Positions 17,367-25,937 of a DNA stretch of 64,000 nucleotides are shown piece by piece (position 1 is the stretch's first letter; each line of letters starts with the position of its first letter). The position numbers and the translations under genes are program-made. This stretch comes from Arthrobacter pascens (lineage in GTDB: Bacteria; Actinomycetota; Actinomycetes; Actinomycetales; Micrococcaceae). The stretch lies in assembly GCF_030816475.1 (NCBI RefSeq), contig NZ_JAUSXF010000001.1:4547428-4611427 (forward strand), written 5' to 3'. The notes beneath the pieces were generated by a model that worked only from the letters and a program-made list of their open reading frames with translations, made no database searches and was not told the origin of the DNA.

Positions 17367-17651
17367 ATGACAACGCATGTCGCAGACTGCAGCGTGACCA
17401 ATTGCTCCTTCAACGATCACTCGGAATGCAATGCCGCGGCCATCACTGTCGGCGGTACCGAAGACCACGCCACATGCGCCACCTTCATCGACACCGGAAC
17501 CCACGGGGGCCTGATGAAGGTGCTGGCTGGCGTCGGCGCCTGCCAGCGCTCGGAGTGCGTACACAACGACCATTTGATGTGCGGCGCCCCTGAGGTGCAC
17601 GTCGGCCCTGGTGCTGACAACGCCGACTGCCTCACGTACGCGCACACGTAA
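17367..17651 (+). CDS. DUF1540 protein with two Cys-rich modules
   Basis: A 94-residue protein with two DUF1540 repeats: DCSVTNCSFNDHSECNAAAITVGGTEDHATCATF and, near the end, ACQRSECVHNDHLMCGAPEVHVGPGADNADCLTY. Each has four Cys spaced to bind a metal, probably zinc. The ATG at 17367 follows GGAGG at 17354-17358. The function of this family is not established. Confidence 0.85.
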   Translation: MTTHVADCSVTNCSFNDHSECNAAAITVGGTEDHATCATFIDTGTHGGLMKVLAGVGACQRSECVHNDHLMCGAPEVHVGPGADNADCLTYAHT

Positions 17652-17719
17652 AAGGCCGGCGTTCCGCCCGCGCCAGGCCTCCAAGCGGAACTGGCCATGG
17701 ACGTTTGAAGGACCGTGAA

Positions 17720-17810
17720 ATAGGTACCTTCGTTCCGATCTGCCTCTGGCTTGCCACTTTTCCTTGGCGTAGACTCAGGATGAACGGCAGAGCGGCACGA
17801 TCGTACCTAT
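17720..17810. promoter_or_regulatory. Paired inverted sites and promoter region of hipBA
   Basis: ATAGGTAC (17720-17727) and its exact reverse complement GTACCTAT (17803-17810) flank the stretch that holds a -10-like TAGACT (17770-17775). The second site ends 8 bases before the hipB ATG. Two operators either side of a promoter is the arrangement expected for a HipB dimer that represses its own operon; binding is inferred. Confidence 0.45.
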
Positions 17811-17818
17811 GAGGAGCA

Positions 17819-18085
17819 ATGGCGGAGAAGATCACGGACCAGCTGGCGGCAGAGGTTCGTGCCCGCCGGATGGCCCTGGGACTCACCCAGCAGGACCTGG
17901 CCGCCATGGCCGCCGTCTCCGAACGCTTCGTCCGGTTCGTTGAGCAGGGCAAGCCTAGTATTCAGCTGGACTCGCTGACTGCGGTACTTGAAACCCTGGG
18001 TCTTGAGCTCAGCCTGGGCACCAGGACCAGCAAGGCCGCCAAGGCTCTCACCAACCCGTCCATCGGTAAGGACGCCCCGGCGTGA
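17819..18085 (+). CDS. hipB: HipB-type antitoxin (Xre-family HTH)
   Basis: An 88-residue protein: helix-turn-helix at about residues 8-65 (VRARRMALGLTQQDLAAMAAVSERFVRFVEQGKPSIQLDSLTAVLETLGLEL) and a short basic tail. The ATG follows GAGGAGC. Its TGA overlaps the GTG start of hipA. HipB proteins hold HipA inactive and repress the operon. Confidence 0.9.
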   Translation: MAEKITDQLAAEVRARRMALGLTQQDLAAMAAVSERFVRFVEQGKPSIQLDSLTAVLETLGLELSLGTRTSKAAKALTNPSIGKDAPA

Positions 18086-19326
18086 GACACCGGATCGCCG
18101 ATGTCTACAAGGCCGGCGTCCTGGCCGCCCGGCTCGAAAGGCACGATGGCGGCACACGGTTCACCTACCTGCCGGCTTACCTCGCGTCGGGGCGGCCTGC
18201 CGTCGCCAGTTCCCTGCCGCTGAGTACGGAACCTGTGCTTGCCGCGGCAGGGGCCGCGCCGCCTTACTTTACCGGGCTCCTGCCTGAGGGGCGCCGGCTT
18301 AACTCCCTGCGGCGTTCGGTGAAGGCGAGCGCTGACGATGATCTTTCGTTGTTGATCGCGGCAGGCGGCAATCCGGTCGGCGATGTGCAGATCGTGGGTC
18401 ATGGCGAACCGCTGGACCCGGACGAGCATGCTGTTGAGCTGGATCCGAAGCAGGCCGTGGACTTCGACCAGCTGCTGGGGGATCCGGACCTGATCGATCC
18501 CGTTGCCCTGGCGGGCGTGCAGGACAAGCTCTCGGCGGGGATGATTTCCCTTCCTGTGGCCAGCGCAGGCAAGCGGTTCATCCTCAAACTCAACGCCCCG
18601 GAGTTCCCGCACGTCGTGGAGAACGAACTGGTCATGTTCCGGTATGCGGCCAGGCTGCGGATCCCGCTGAGCAAGGTCCGGCTGATCCGCGACGTCGCCG
18701 GCAGGCCGGGCCTGCTGGTGGAGCGCTTCGATCGCGTGCCGGTCGCGGGAAGCGGCCCTGATGAAGTGCGGCGCCTGGCCGTGGAGGACGGCGCGCAGGT
18801 GCTCAGGCTGTACCCGGCGGACAAATACAACGTGGGGTACGCGCAGGTCTGCCGTGCCCTGGCCGAGTACTGCTCGGCGCCCCTTCCGGCTCTGCGCAAC
18901 CTCGCGATCCAGGCGGCGTTCGCTTGGCTGAGCGGCAACGGGGACCTGCATGCCAAGAATGTCTCCATGATCCAGCAGCCGCACGGAGAGTGGTCCGTCG
19001 CCCCGGTGTATGACATCCCCTCGACCGTCGTCTACGGCGACAGGACGCTTGCCCTGACCCTGGCCGGGAAGCGCAGCGGGATCTCCCGGCGGCATTTTCT
19101 GGGCTGGGCTTCTGAGCTGGGACTCACCGGGCGTGCGGCGGTGCAGGTAGTGGAGGCGGCCCTGAAAGCGTCCGGCCCGCTGATCGCGGACCTGCAAAAG
19201 GGCACCGCTTTCGCTGGTGCCATGGCGCCCGGAGAGGACGACGGCGGCTCGCCTTTTCCGGACCTGGTCACCAGGGCGTGGGTCAAGGAGCTGAAGCACA
19301 GGAGGAGGCTGCTGGAAGGCGGATGA
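18082..19326 (+). CDS. hipA: HipA-type toxin kinase
   Basis: A 414-residue Ser/Thr kinase-like toxin. An N-terminal HipA_N-like domain (FTGLLPEGRRLNSLRRSVKASADDDLSLLIAAGGNPVGDVQ) is followed by the kinase core: GVQDKLSAGM, FILKLN, ENELVMFRYAA, VERFDR and NGDLHAKNVS, with catalytic D288 and N293, and YDIPST with metal-binding D311. The 23-residue gap between these two Asp equals that of E. coli HipA (D309/D332), so the active site looks complete. The GTG start overlaps the hipB stop (GTGA). In E. coli HipA phosphorylates glutamyl-tRNA synthetase; the target here is unknown. Confidence 0.9.
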   Translation: MRHRIADVYKAGVLAARLERHDGGTRFTYLPAYLASGRPAVASSLPLSTEPVLAAAGAAPPYFTGLLPEGRRLNSLRRSVKASADDDLSLLIAAGGNPVGDVQIVGHGEPLDPDEHAVELDPKQAVDFDQLLGDPDLIDPVALAGVQDKLSAGMISLPVASAGKRFILKLNAPEFPHVVENELVMFRYAARLRIPLSKVRLIRDVAGRPGLLVERFDRVPVAGSGPDEVRRLAVEDGAQVLRLYPADKYNVGYAQVCRALAEYCSAPLPALRNLAIQAAFAWLSGNGDLHAKNVSMIQQPHGEWSVAPVYDIPSTVVYGDRTLALTLAGKRSGISRRHFLGWASELGLTGRAAVQVVEAALKASGPLIADLQKGTAFAGAMAPGEDDGGSPFPDLVTRAWVKELKHRRRLLEGG

Positions 19327-19412
19327 ACAGGAGGTGACGTGCACTCTCGGCCGGGTGCCGGCGTCGTCCGCTCCGCCGCTTGAAAGCGGTTGGAGAAACG
19401 CGGTTGGAGAAC

Positions 19413-20030
19413 CTAGAGGTGCTGGATGCCTGCGCGCTGCATGGCGTCTTTGTAGATCTCGACGCTCTTGGCCAGGAGGTCCTCCTGCTTGGCTTCAGAG
19501 ACGGCGAAGGCCCGGCCGCCGAGAGCGCTGGCCTTGTAGATCTTGATGCCGCTGTTCTTCAGTGAGGAGTGGTAGGTCTTCTCGAAGAGGGCGAGAAACG
19601 TGGAGGCGTCAGTCCCGTGCGCGATGATTGCGGAGACGCGCCGGTTGATCTTCAGGAACTGGCGGAAGGGGCGCAGCCCGTCAGTCTTTTCCTGGACATT
19701 AAGTGCCGACGGGAGCTCAGGGTCACGGATCCACGGGTAGGCGTTCCACGGCATCACGTAGCGGGGGTCGAGTTCGGCGAGTTCGTAGATCTGGGTGGCC
19801 CTGCGGGCTGACTCATCGTCGTTGTAATGGGAGATGAAACCGGATTCAGTGCCTTTGCCGGGGCTGATCTGGAGGCTGACGATCCGGCATTCGTCCTCGT
19901 CATGCACGGGATCGATGTAGGGGACGATGGACCCTGGCTTCTTTTCCATCAGTTCATCGCAGAGCTGCGTTACCGCCGCGATGTTTGGTTCCTGTAGCAG
20001 GGCCTTTTTTTCGTCCCAGTCAATCGTCAC
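19413..20030 (-). CDS. Hypothetical protein, possibly a uracil-DNA-glycosylase relative
   Basis: A 205-residue protein. The stretch RYVMPWNAYPWIRDPELPSALNVQEKTDGLRPFRQFLKINRRVSAIIAHGTDASTFLALF recalls uracil-DNA-glycosylase-fold proteins, in which an 'N-x-x-P(W/Y)' loop is followed by 'G..PLR.FL' and a later strand ending in a His/Gly loop. The match is by pattern only. The GTG at 20030 is chosen because GGGAGAGA lies just upstream; a reading from 20261 adds 77 residues of unconvincing sequence. It is convergent with hipA and divergent from the GGDEF-EAL gene. Confidence 0.5.
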   Translation of the reverse strand: MTIDWDEKKALLQEPNIAAVTQLCDELMEKKPGSIVPYIDPVHDEDECRIVSLQISPGKGTESGFISHYNDDESARRATQIYELAELDPRYVMPWNAYPWIRDPELPSALNVQEKTDGLRPFRQFLKINRRVSAIIAHGTDASTFLALFEKTYHSSLKNSGIKIYKASALGGRAFAVSEAKQEDLLAKSVEIYKDAMQRAGIQHL

Positions 20031-20293
20031 GATCTCTCCCTCAGCAGCACGGCGTCCAGAATCAGGCGTCTTATGCCACTCTACGCTTTCGGGCGTTGCA
20101 GCGCGCGGACGAGTTTGCTTCCCGGATGCTTGTGGAACGAGCCCGGGCGTCCGGAAAGCGGCGCCTGATGCCTTGCAAAAACAAGAGCCTGATGATGTAC
20201 TTCGGGCACAGCCACCAGACTGCCGGGGCTGCATCCTGGCAGGGTCGGGCTGGGTATGCAATGCGACTGTCGGGCGAACACGTCGGAGGGGTC

Positions 20294-22753
20294 ATGGCTG
20301 GGGAGCACCATGATGATCTTGTCATGCAGTCGCTGTTGCTGGATGAGATCGGTCAATCGGTGATCGGCCTTGATGATGCGTGGCAGATTACCTACTGGAA
20401 CCGTGCTTCCGAGCGACTGTATGGGTTCAGCTCCACAGAAGTACTCGGATTGAAGATTACCGAACTGGGCATCATCGATTCGCATGACGGGCCCGGGCAG
20501 GGAGCGACAGGCCAGGAGATTGTGGACCGCCTCGCCCGGGGCCGGGACTGGGCCGGGGAATACTGGGTACGGCACCGGACAGGGCGGGAGTTTCCTGTCC
20601 ACGCTACGCTGAGCCGGATCCGGGGCAGGCACACCGTGCCCGTTGCTGTAGTGGCCATTTCCAAGGACATCACGGACCGGAAGCACAGCGAGGCGATCCT
20701 GCGCCGGCTCTCCGCCATGGTTGAGTCCTCCGGAGATGCCATCATCGGGGCCGATCTGACCGGCACGATTACGAGCTGGAACGCCGGGGCTGAGAGGATG
20801 TTCGGCTGGAGCGCCCGGGAGGCCGTCGGCCGGAACTACAGCCTTCTGACTACGCGCGAGGACGCAAACCTGGGCGATATGGTGGCAAGCCGGATGGAAA
20901 GCGGGACATTCGTCAGGGGACTTGAGACGAGGTGGCGGGCCAAGGACGGGACCTACCTTGACGTTGACCTGACAGTGTCGCCGGTGTACGGCCAGGATGG
21001 ATCGCAGATCGGGGCATCGGCCATTGCCCGGGACATTACGGAGATCCAGCGGCTCAAAGCTGCGGCCACCGCAGAACGCGAGCGACTCCTGGCCGCACAG
21101 GAAATGGCACATGTCGGAAGCGTGGAGTATGACGTTTCCACCGGGGAAAGGTGGCATTCCGAAGAGTTTGCGCGGATCTTCGGGCTGGGGCCGGATGAGC
21201 GGACCTCCCGGCAATCAATCCTGGAGCTCACCCATCCGGAGGACAGGGACCATGTCCGGCAGGAATGGAAGAATCTGGATGATGGCCACGGATTTGCGGA
21301 TTTCGAGTACCGCATCATCAGGGCTGACGGCAGGCATCGCTGGCTGCATTCCCGAATTCGCACCATGAACGGCGCAGACGGAAAACCCCTTCGGTTCCTG
21401 GATACGGTGCTGGACATTACGGAACGCAAGAAAGCCGAAAAGGTCCTGGAATGGCAGGCCCGCCACGACGCCCTGACCCGCCTGCCGAACAGATACATGC
21501 TGACGGAAGTGCTTCAGGGCCTCCTCGACCAGTCGGCCCGTCCGGTGGTGATGTTCGTCGACGTCGACCGGTTCAAGCTGGTCAACGACGGTATTGGCCA
21601 CGAAGCCGGAGACACCATCCTGGTGCTTCTCGCGGAACGGCTGAGGAATGCCGTCCGGCTCGGTGACATGGTGGGCCGCTTCGGAGGCGATGAATTCGTC
21701 GTGGTGGGCGAAAACCTGACGATGCGTGGAGCGAAGGCTATCGCCGGCCGGATCAAGGCGGCGACGCGGAACCCCTTCGAGGTCGACGGACGCCAAATCT
21801 ACCTCAACGTCAGTGTGGGAATTGCCGTGGCGGGGCCCGACGATACGGCTGAATCCATGCTGCGCGGGGCCGACGCCGCCATGTACCGGGCCAAATCGGC
21901 AGGCGGCGATTCCTCGGCCGTCTACGAAGTGCAGATGACCGGTCAGGCCGCCGGGCGACTCGATCTCGAATCCGATCTGAGGCTCGCCCTTCAACGCCGG
22001 GAGTTACTGCTGGAGTACCAGCCGATCGTTGACCTCCGCAGCGAGGTCACAGTCGGTTTCGAGGCACTGCTGAGATGGCATCACCCCGAACATGGCCCAA
22101 TCATGCCTGACGTCTTCATCCCTATCGCCGAAGAGACAGGACTGATCCTTCCAATCGGCACCTGGGTGCTGCAGGAAGCGCTGGGGCAAGTGGAGCAGTG
22201 GCGCAGACATCTCCCGGAAGCCGCCAACGTCTACGCGGCAGTGAACATCTCCGGACGCCAGTTCGTGGCAAGGGACTTTCCTGACGTCGTCGACGCCGCA
22301 GTGCGCTCCGCAGGGATCGATCCCGCCGCAGTCAACCTGGAGATCACCGAAACGGTACTGATGGATCAGCCGGGCCTGCCCAAAGAGACCCTTCAGCGGC
22401 TGATCCAGCTTGGGGTGGGCCTGTCGATCGACGACTTCGGGACAGGATACTCGTCGTTGAGCTACCTGAAGTGGCTATCAGCCAGAACGCTGAAAATCGA
22501 CCGTACCTTCGTAGAGGAACTGGGCAGGGGTCCCCACGGCGCCTCCATCATCGAACTCGTTCTTGGCATGGCGGACAACCTAAGCCTCAATGTCGTCGCT
22601 GAAGGCGTCGAAACCCTCGACCAGGTCAACGAACTCCGCAGGCTGGGAGTCCGAAGCGCCCAGGGCTACTTCTGGAGCAAATCGATGCCGTCAGACCGCG
22701 TACCCGACTGGCTGGATACGCTCCCGCCCGGCAGCCGCCGTAGGCTGGCTTAG
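20294..22753 (+). CDS. PAS-PAS-PAS-GGDEF-EAL cyclic-di-GMP protein
   Basis: An 819-residue soluble signalling protein. Three PAS/PAC units lie at about residues 12-130, 135-255 and 265-382. The diguanylate cyclase domain (about 385-548) has an intact GGDEF (464-468) and an RxxD inhibitory site (R455-D458) five residues before it. The phosphodiesterase domain (about 555-810) has EAL (590-592), NLEITET, DDFGTGYSS (713-721) and VVAEGVE (768-774), all looking competent. It may therefore both make and break c-di-GMP, with the PAS units choosing. No membrane segment is seen. The ATG at 20294 lies close behind GGAGGGG; ATG 20264 is possible. Confidence 0.9.
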   Translation: MAGEHHDDLVMQSLLLDEIGQSVIGLDDAWQITYWNRASERLYGFSSTEVLGLKITELGIIDSHDGPGQGATGQEIVDRLARGRDWAGEYWVRHRTGREFPVHATLSRIRGRHTVPVAVVAISKDITDRKHSEAILRRLSAMVESSGDAIIGADLTGTITSWNAGAERMFGWSAREAVGRNYSLLTTREDANLGDMVASRMESGTFVRGLETRWRAKDGTYLDVDLTVSPVYGQDGSQIGASAIARDITEIQRLKAAATAERERLLAAQEMAHVGSVEYDVSTGERWHSEEFARIFGLGPDERTSRQSILELTHPEDRDHVRQEWKNLDDGHGFADFEYRIIRADGRHRWLHSRIRTMNGADGKPLRFLDTVLDITERKKAEKVLEWQARHDALTRLPNRYMLTEVLQGLLDQSARPVVMFVDVDRFKLVNDGIGHEAGDTILVLLAERLRNAVRLGDMVGRFGGDEFVVVGENLTMRGAKAIAGRIKAATRNPFEVDGRQIYLNVSVGIAVAGPDDTAESMLRGADAAMYRAKSAGGDSSAVYEVQMTGQAAGRLDLESDLRLALQRRELLLEYQPIVDLRSEVTVGFEALLRWHHPEHGPIMPDVFIPIAEETGLILPIGTWVLQEALGQVEQWRRHLPEAANVYAAVNISGRQFVARDFPDVVDAAVRSAGIDPAAVNLEITETVLMDQPGLPKETLQRLIQLGVGLSIDDFGTGYSSLSYLKWLSARTLKIDRTFVEELGRGPHGASIIELVLGMADNLSLNVVAEGVETLDQVNELRRLGVRSAQGYFWSKSMPSDRVPDWLDTLPPGSRRRLA

Positions 22754-22789
22754 GTAGCCCCGACATCGCCCCCTTCATAAGGAAATCCA

Positions 22790-23296
22790 TTGCCGCTCAC
22801 GAGGACAACGCTCAAAGAAGGCGGATTTTCAGGATTCCGGACCCTCGGCAGCGTTGAGATCATGAGGATCCCGCAAGGCACAGGCCTCTTCGCCGTGCTG
22901 CGCCCGGACGGGTTCGAGCCGCGGTTCCTGAAGAAGAGCGCCGCCGGTATTTTCAAGAAGAAGGACCCGTCGCTGCCAGAGCCCGCCCTGGCCGCTGAGT
23001 GGGTCGATAGCGCCGACATCCTCTACCTCGGCAAGGCGGGGCCCGGGAGCAAAGGCAACCGCGGGCTCCGGCGGCAGATCCAGGAGTTCCTGGACTTCGG
23101 AAAGGGAAAGCCTCCGGGCCACTGGGACGGCAGGCTGGTCTGGCAGCTTGCCAATCCAGAGGCACTGGTCATCGCCTGGAAGGAACTCCCGGCAGCAGAA
23201 CTGAACACGTCTGAGGCCAGGTACCACCAGGAGTTCGTCGAAGCCTACGGCAGGCTGCCGTTCGCAAACCTGGTGCAGGCGCGGGCCCGGAACTAA
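22790..23296 (+). CDS. GIY-YIG-like hypothetical protein
   Basis: A 168-residue protein starting at TTG behind AAGGA. The middle reads DILYLGKAGPGSKGNRGLRRQIQEFLDFGKGKPPGHWDGRLVWQL, which has the order of a GIY-YIG nuclease-like domain (strand-'YLGKA', then Arg-rich helix), and EARYHQEFVEAYGRLPFANL supplies a possible Glu. The domain is divergent, so nuclease activity is uncertain. It follows the GGDEF-EAL gene by 36 bases and might be on the same transcript. Confidence 0.55.
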   Translation: MPLTRTTLKEGGFSGFRTLGSVEIMRIPQGTGLFAVLRPDGFEPRFLKKSAAGIFKKKDPSLPEPALAAEWVDSADILYLGKAGPGSKGNRGLRRQIQEFLDFGKGKPPGHWDGRLVWQLANPEALVIAWKELPAAELNTSEARYHQEFVEAYGRLPFANLVQARARN

Positions 23297-23312
23297 ACCG
23301 GTCCGCCCTCAC

Positions 23313-23696
23313 TCAGGCCGGGCCCCGCAGCCGCTCCATCTCGCGGCGGTCCTTCTTGGTCGGGCGACCGGCCCCGCGGTCCCGCTGCGGGAGGCCCAAA
23401 GCCGGTGCGATAGGCCGCGGCGGCGTGTGGTCCGTGAAGCAGTGCGAGGCAGCCTCCGCGCCAACGCGCTTGGCGATCAGCCGGCGGACTTCCAGGATCC
23501 TGTCGTACCCCGGCTGCCGGACGGTCACGGTATCGCCCGTGACCACGGTGGCCGATGCCTTGGCAGGATTGCCGTTGAGCCGGACATGGCCGGCACGGCA
23601 CGCGGCCGTGGACGCGGAACGGGTCTTGTACGCCCGGACTGCCCAGAGCCACGCGTCAATGCGGACGCTGGCGGGGGACGATGGAAGGCTGGTCAT
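23313..23696 (-). CDS. S4-domain RNA-binding protein (Hsp15-like)
   Basis: A 127-residue protein with an S4 domain at about residues 8-60: VRIDAWLWAVRAYKTRSASTAACRAGHVRLNGNPAKASATVVTGDTVTV. The basic C-terminus (GAGRPTKKDRREMERLRG) fits the Hsp15/YrfH family, which binds stalled 50S subunits carrying nascent chains. ATG 23696 is chosen: TATACT (23713-23708) ends 11 bases upstream, so the leader is only a few bases and a GTG at 23705 is too close to the promoter. Confidence 0.87.
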   Translation of the reverse strand: MTSLPSSPASVRIDAWLWAVRAYKTRSASTAACRAGHVRLNGNPAKASATVVTGDTVTVRQPGYDRILEVRRLIAKRVGAEAASHCFTDHTPPRPIAPALGLPQRDRGAGRPTKKDRREMERLRGPA

Positions 23697-23813
23697 GGCT
23701 GGCACTGAGTATACGGTGTCAGGACTTCAATCCGGGCGGCGGAAGCCTCTCCGCTAAAGCGCGGTCGGCCACTTCCGGGGCGTTCTCCAAGGAAGTTCCC
23801 CTACCCTAGACCA

Positions 23814-24713
23814 GTGCCCCCACTCCACGTTCTCGTTACCGCCTGGCAGATCGACTGGACCGCCCTGGTGATAACCGGTGCCGGCGCAGTGCTCTACGGG
23901 CTCGGCCTCAGGGCAGCAGCCGCTAAAGGCCGGCGGTGGCCGCTATGGCGGACCCTGGCGTTCTACCTCCTCGGCCTCGGATCCCTGCTGGTCCTCACGT
24001 GCGGCTTTCCGGGTGCCTACAGTGCGCAGCTGCGGTGGGCATTCACCCTGAAGAGTTCACTGCTGCTCTTCGTGGTGCCGCTGCTGATTGGACTGGGGAA
24101 GCCCATCACACTGGCCCGCGCGGCACTACCGCCCGGTGGCATTGCGCGGCTGAACGCCGTGCTGTCCCACCGCCTGGTGCGGTTCCTGAGCAATTCGATG
24201 GCTGCCCCGCTGCTCGGACTTGCCCTCTTCTCCACCTTCCTCACCCCGCTGTTCTACGCTCTTCGGGCCAATCCGCTGGCTGAAGCCCTGGTCACCCTCG
24301 CGGTGCCGCTGCTGGGCCTGCTGATGGCACTCCCGATCATCGAGGAAGCAGACTTCCAGCGTTCCAGTGCCTTCATCACGCTGGAATTCGTCTTCGTCTT
24401 CATCGAGCTGCTGATCGATGCGGTCCCCGGGATCCTGCTGCGGCTCAACGGCCAGGTACTTGACCACGTCCTGGCCGCCGGCTCGCAGCCGGCCTGGTTC
24501 CCGGACCCCCTCCGGGACCAGCAGCTGGCAGGGGACCTGCTATGGTTCATCTGCGAGATCGTGGATCTGCCCCTGATCATCCTGATGTTCATGCGGTTCG
24601 CGCGGAGCGACAAACGCGAGGCACGTGGCTTCGATGACCTCACTGACCAGCAGCTCGATCAACTTAATGCGGAGCACCTCCGGCGCGGCTCCGGGCGTGT
24701 CACTCCACCGTGA
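23814..24713 (+). CDS. ctaG: CtaG-type cytochrome c oxidase assembly protein
   Basis: A 299-residue membrane protein of the caa3_CtaG family, with about seven hydrophobic segments (for example TLAFYLLGLGSLLVLTCG, SLLLFVVPLLIGLGKPITLARAALPP). It is thought to help copper loading or assembly of haem-copper oxidases. The GTG start is six bases past TACCCT (23802-23807), a leaderless arrangement. Its last 14 bases overlap the end of the convergent sulfite-oxidase-like gene. Confidence 0.85.
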   Translation: MPPLHVLVTAWQIDWTALVITGAGAVLYGLGLRAAAAKGRRWPLWRTLAFYLLGLGSLLVLTCGFPGAYSAQLRWAFTLKSSLLLFVVPLLIGLGKPITLARAALPPGGIARLNAVLSHRLVRFLSNSMAAPLLGLALFSTFLTPLFYALRANPLAEALVTLAVPLLGLLMALPIIEEADFQRSSAFITLEFVFVFIELLIDAVPGILLRLNGQVLDHVLAAGSQPAWFPDPLRDQQLAGDLLWFICEIVDLPLIILMFMRFARSDKREARGFDDLTDQQLDQLNAEHLRRGSGRVTPP

Positions 24714-25809
24714 CGCTGACCCGCTGCACCATGTTGTTGCCCAGCCCCTGGTAGTTCCAGTTCTGTTCCAGCGGCTGGGAGGCACCAGTGGAGTCCGTGG
24801 CACGGCAGGCCAGCTCGTGCTCGCCCGGATCTGCCACCCACGGCAGCGTCCACTTGCACCAGGCAAACGGGCCCGGAGGCTTTTCCAGGTGGGCAGGCAC
24901 CCATTCGCCGTCGATTCCCACCTCTACGCCGCTCACCGCACCCGCGCCGGACCACGCCCTGCCCTGAAGCATCACAGGCCCGCGCGCCAGGAACCGTTTG
25001 CGGGTGAAAAAGTCCGGAATGCCCGGCGGAACCATCAGGGAACGGATCCTGATCCGCGAAACCGGGGTGCCGGCGTCGTCCGCCTTGTCCTGGTACCTGT
25101 AGGCCACCTGCTGCTGGTATCCCTTGAACGGGGCCGTCACCACCTCGATGGATTGCAGCCACTTGACGCTTGTCATGCCGTACCAGCCGGGAACCACGAG
25201 GCGGAGCGGATAGCCATGCTGCGGCGGCAGCTCACTGCCGTTCATCCGGTAGGCAAGCACGACGTCGGGCCGCATCGCCTCGCGGATCGGCAGGCTCCGC
25301 GCGTACCGATGCCGGACGCCGCCCTGGATTCCGGCGTCGGCGCCGGTGAAGACGACTTCAACCGCTTCGGACAGCACGCCGGCCTTCGCCAGGAGATAGG
25401 CAAGCGGCACACCTGTCCACTCCGCAGTGCCGACGGCTTCAAGGACCCATGGCTGGCTGAGCGGCCGGGGCCTGAGCAGTGAACGGCCGTTGCCGGCGCA
25501 CTCCAGGGTGACGGGGACGGTGATGGCAGGGTCCTTCTTCAGCGCGGCCAGGCTCAGCTCCAGCGACCGTTCCACCGCGCCGCTGATCCGCAGGTGCCAG
25601 GAGGCCGCGTCCGTGTCGGGGATGTCGAAATGCGTCAGGACGTAATGCAATCCGGGGGGCGTGATGTCACGGCGGAGTGCTTCGAGCGGCATCGAATGGT
25701 TCCGCGCCGCCAGCTGGAGTTCCTGCGCCGTCAGGGGGCCGGAAGTGGGCTCTCCCGTGTTTGAAGCGGGACGCATGGTGCGACGGGTCCTGTAGATCTG
25801 CTTGGTCAT
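24700..25809 (-). CDS. Sulfite-oxidase-type molybdopterin oxidoreductase
   Basis: A 369-residue protein with an Oxidored_molyb domain and a C-terminal Mo-co dimerisation domain. C104 in VTLECAGNGRS is the expected molybdenum ligand; QHGYPLRLVVPGWYGMTSVKWL and the ending WNYQGLGNNMVQRVSV are also typical. The N-terminus has RRTMRP but no clear hydrophobic export stretch, so it is probably cytoplasmic. It could oxidise sulfite or another small substrate; a haem domain is absent. Confidence 0.88.
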   Translation of the reverse strand: MTKQIYRTRRTMRPASNTGEPTSGPLTAQELQLAARNHSMPLEALRRDITPPGLHYVLTHFDIPDTDAASWHLRISGAVERSLELSLAALKKDPAITVPVTLECAGNGRSLLRPRPLSQPWVLEAVGTAEWTGVPLAYLLAKAGVLSEAVEVVFTGADAGIQGGVRHRYARSLPIREAMRPDVVLAYRMNGSELPPQHGYPLRLVVPGWYGMTSVKWLQSIEVVTAPFKGYQQQVAYRYQDKADDAGTPVSRIRIRSLMVPPGIPDFFTRKRFLARGPVMLQGRAWSGAGAVSGVEVGIDGEWVPAHLEKPPGPFAWCKWTLPWVADPGEHELACRATDSTGASQPLEQNWNYQGLGNNMVQRVSVTVE

Positions 25810-25937
25810 GGCGGTGCGATCCTGTTCAGCGAGCTGGCTGGGTTGCCCTCCTCACAGGTTTACGCCGGGGCCAGGTGTCCGTCAACGCTTTCGTTATGCT
25901 TCCGCCGTATGCGCCAAATCCGTCCTCTCCGGGGCGC

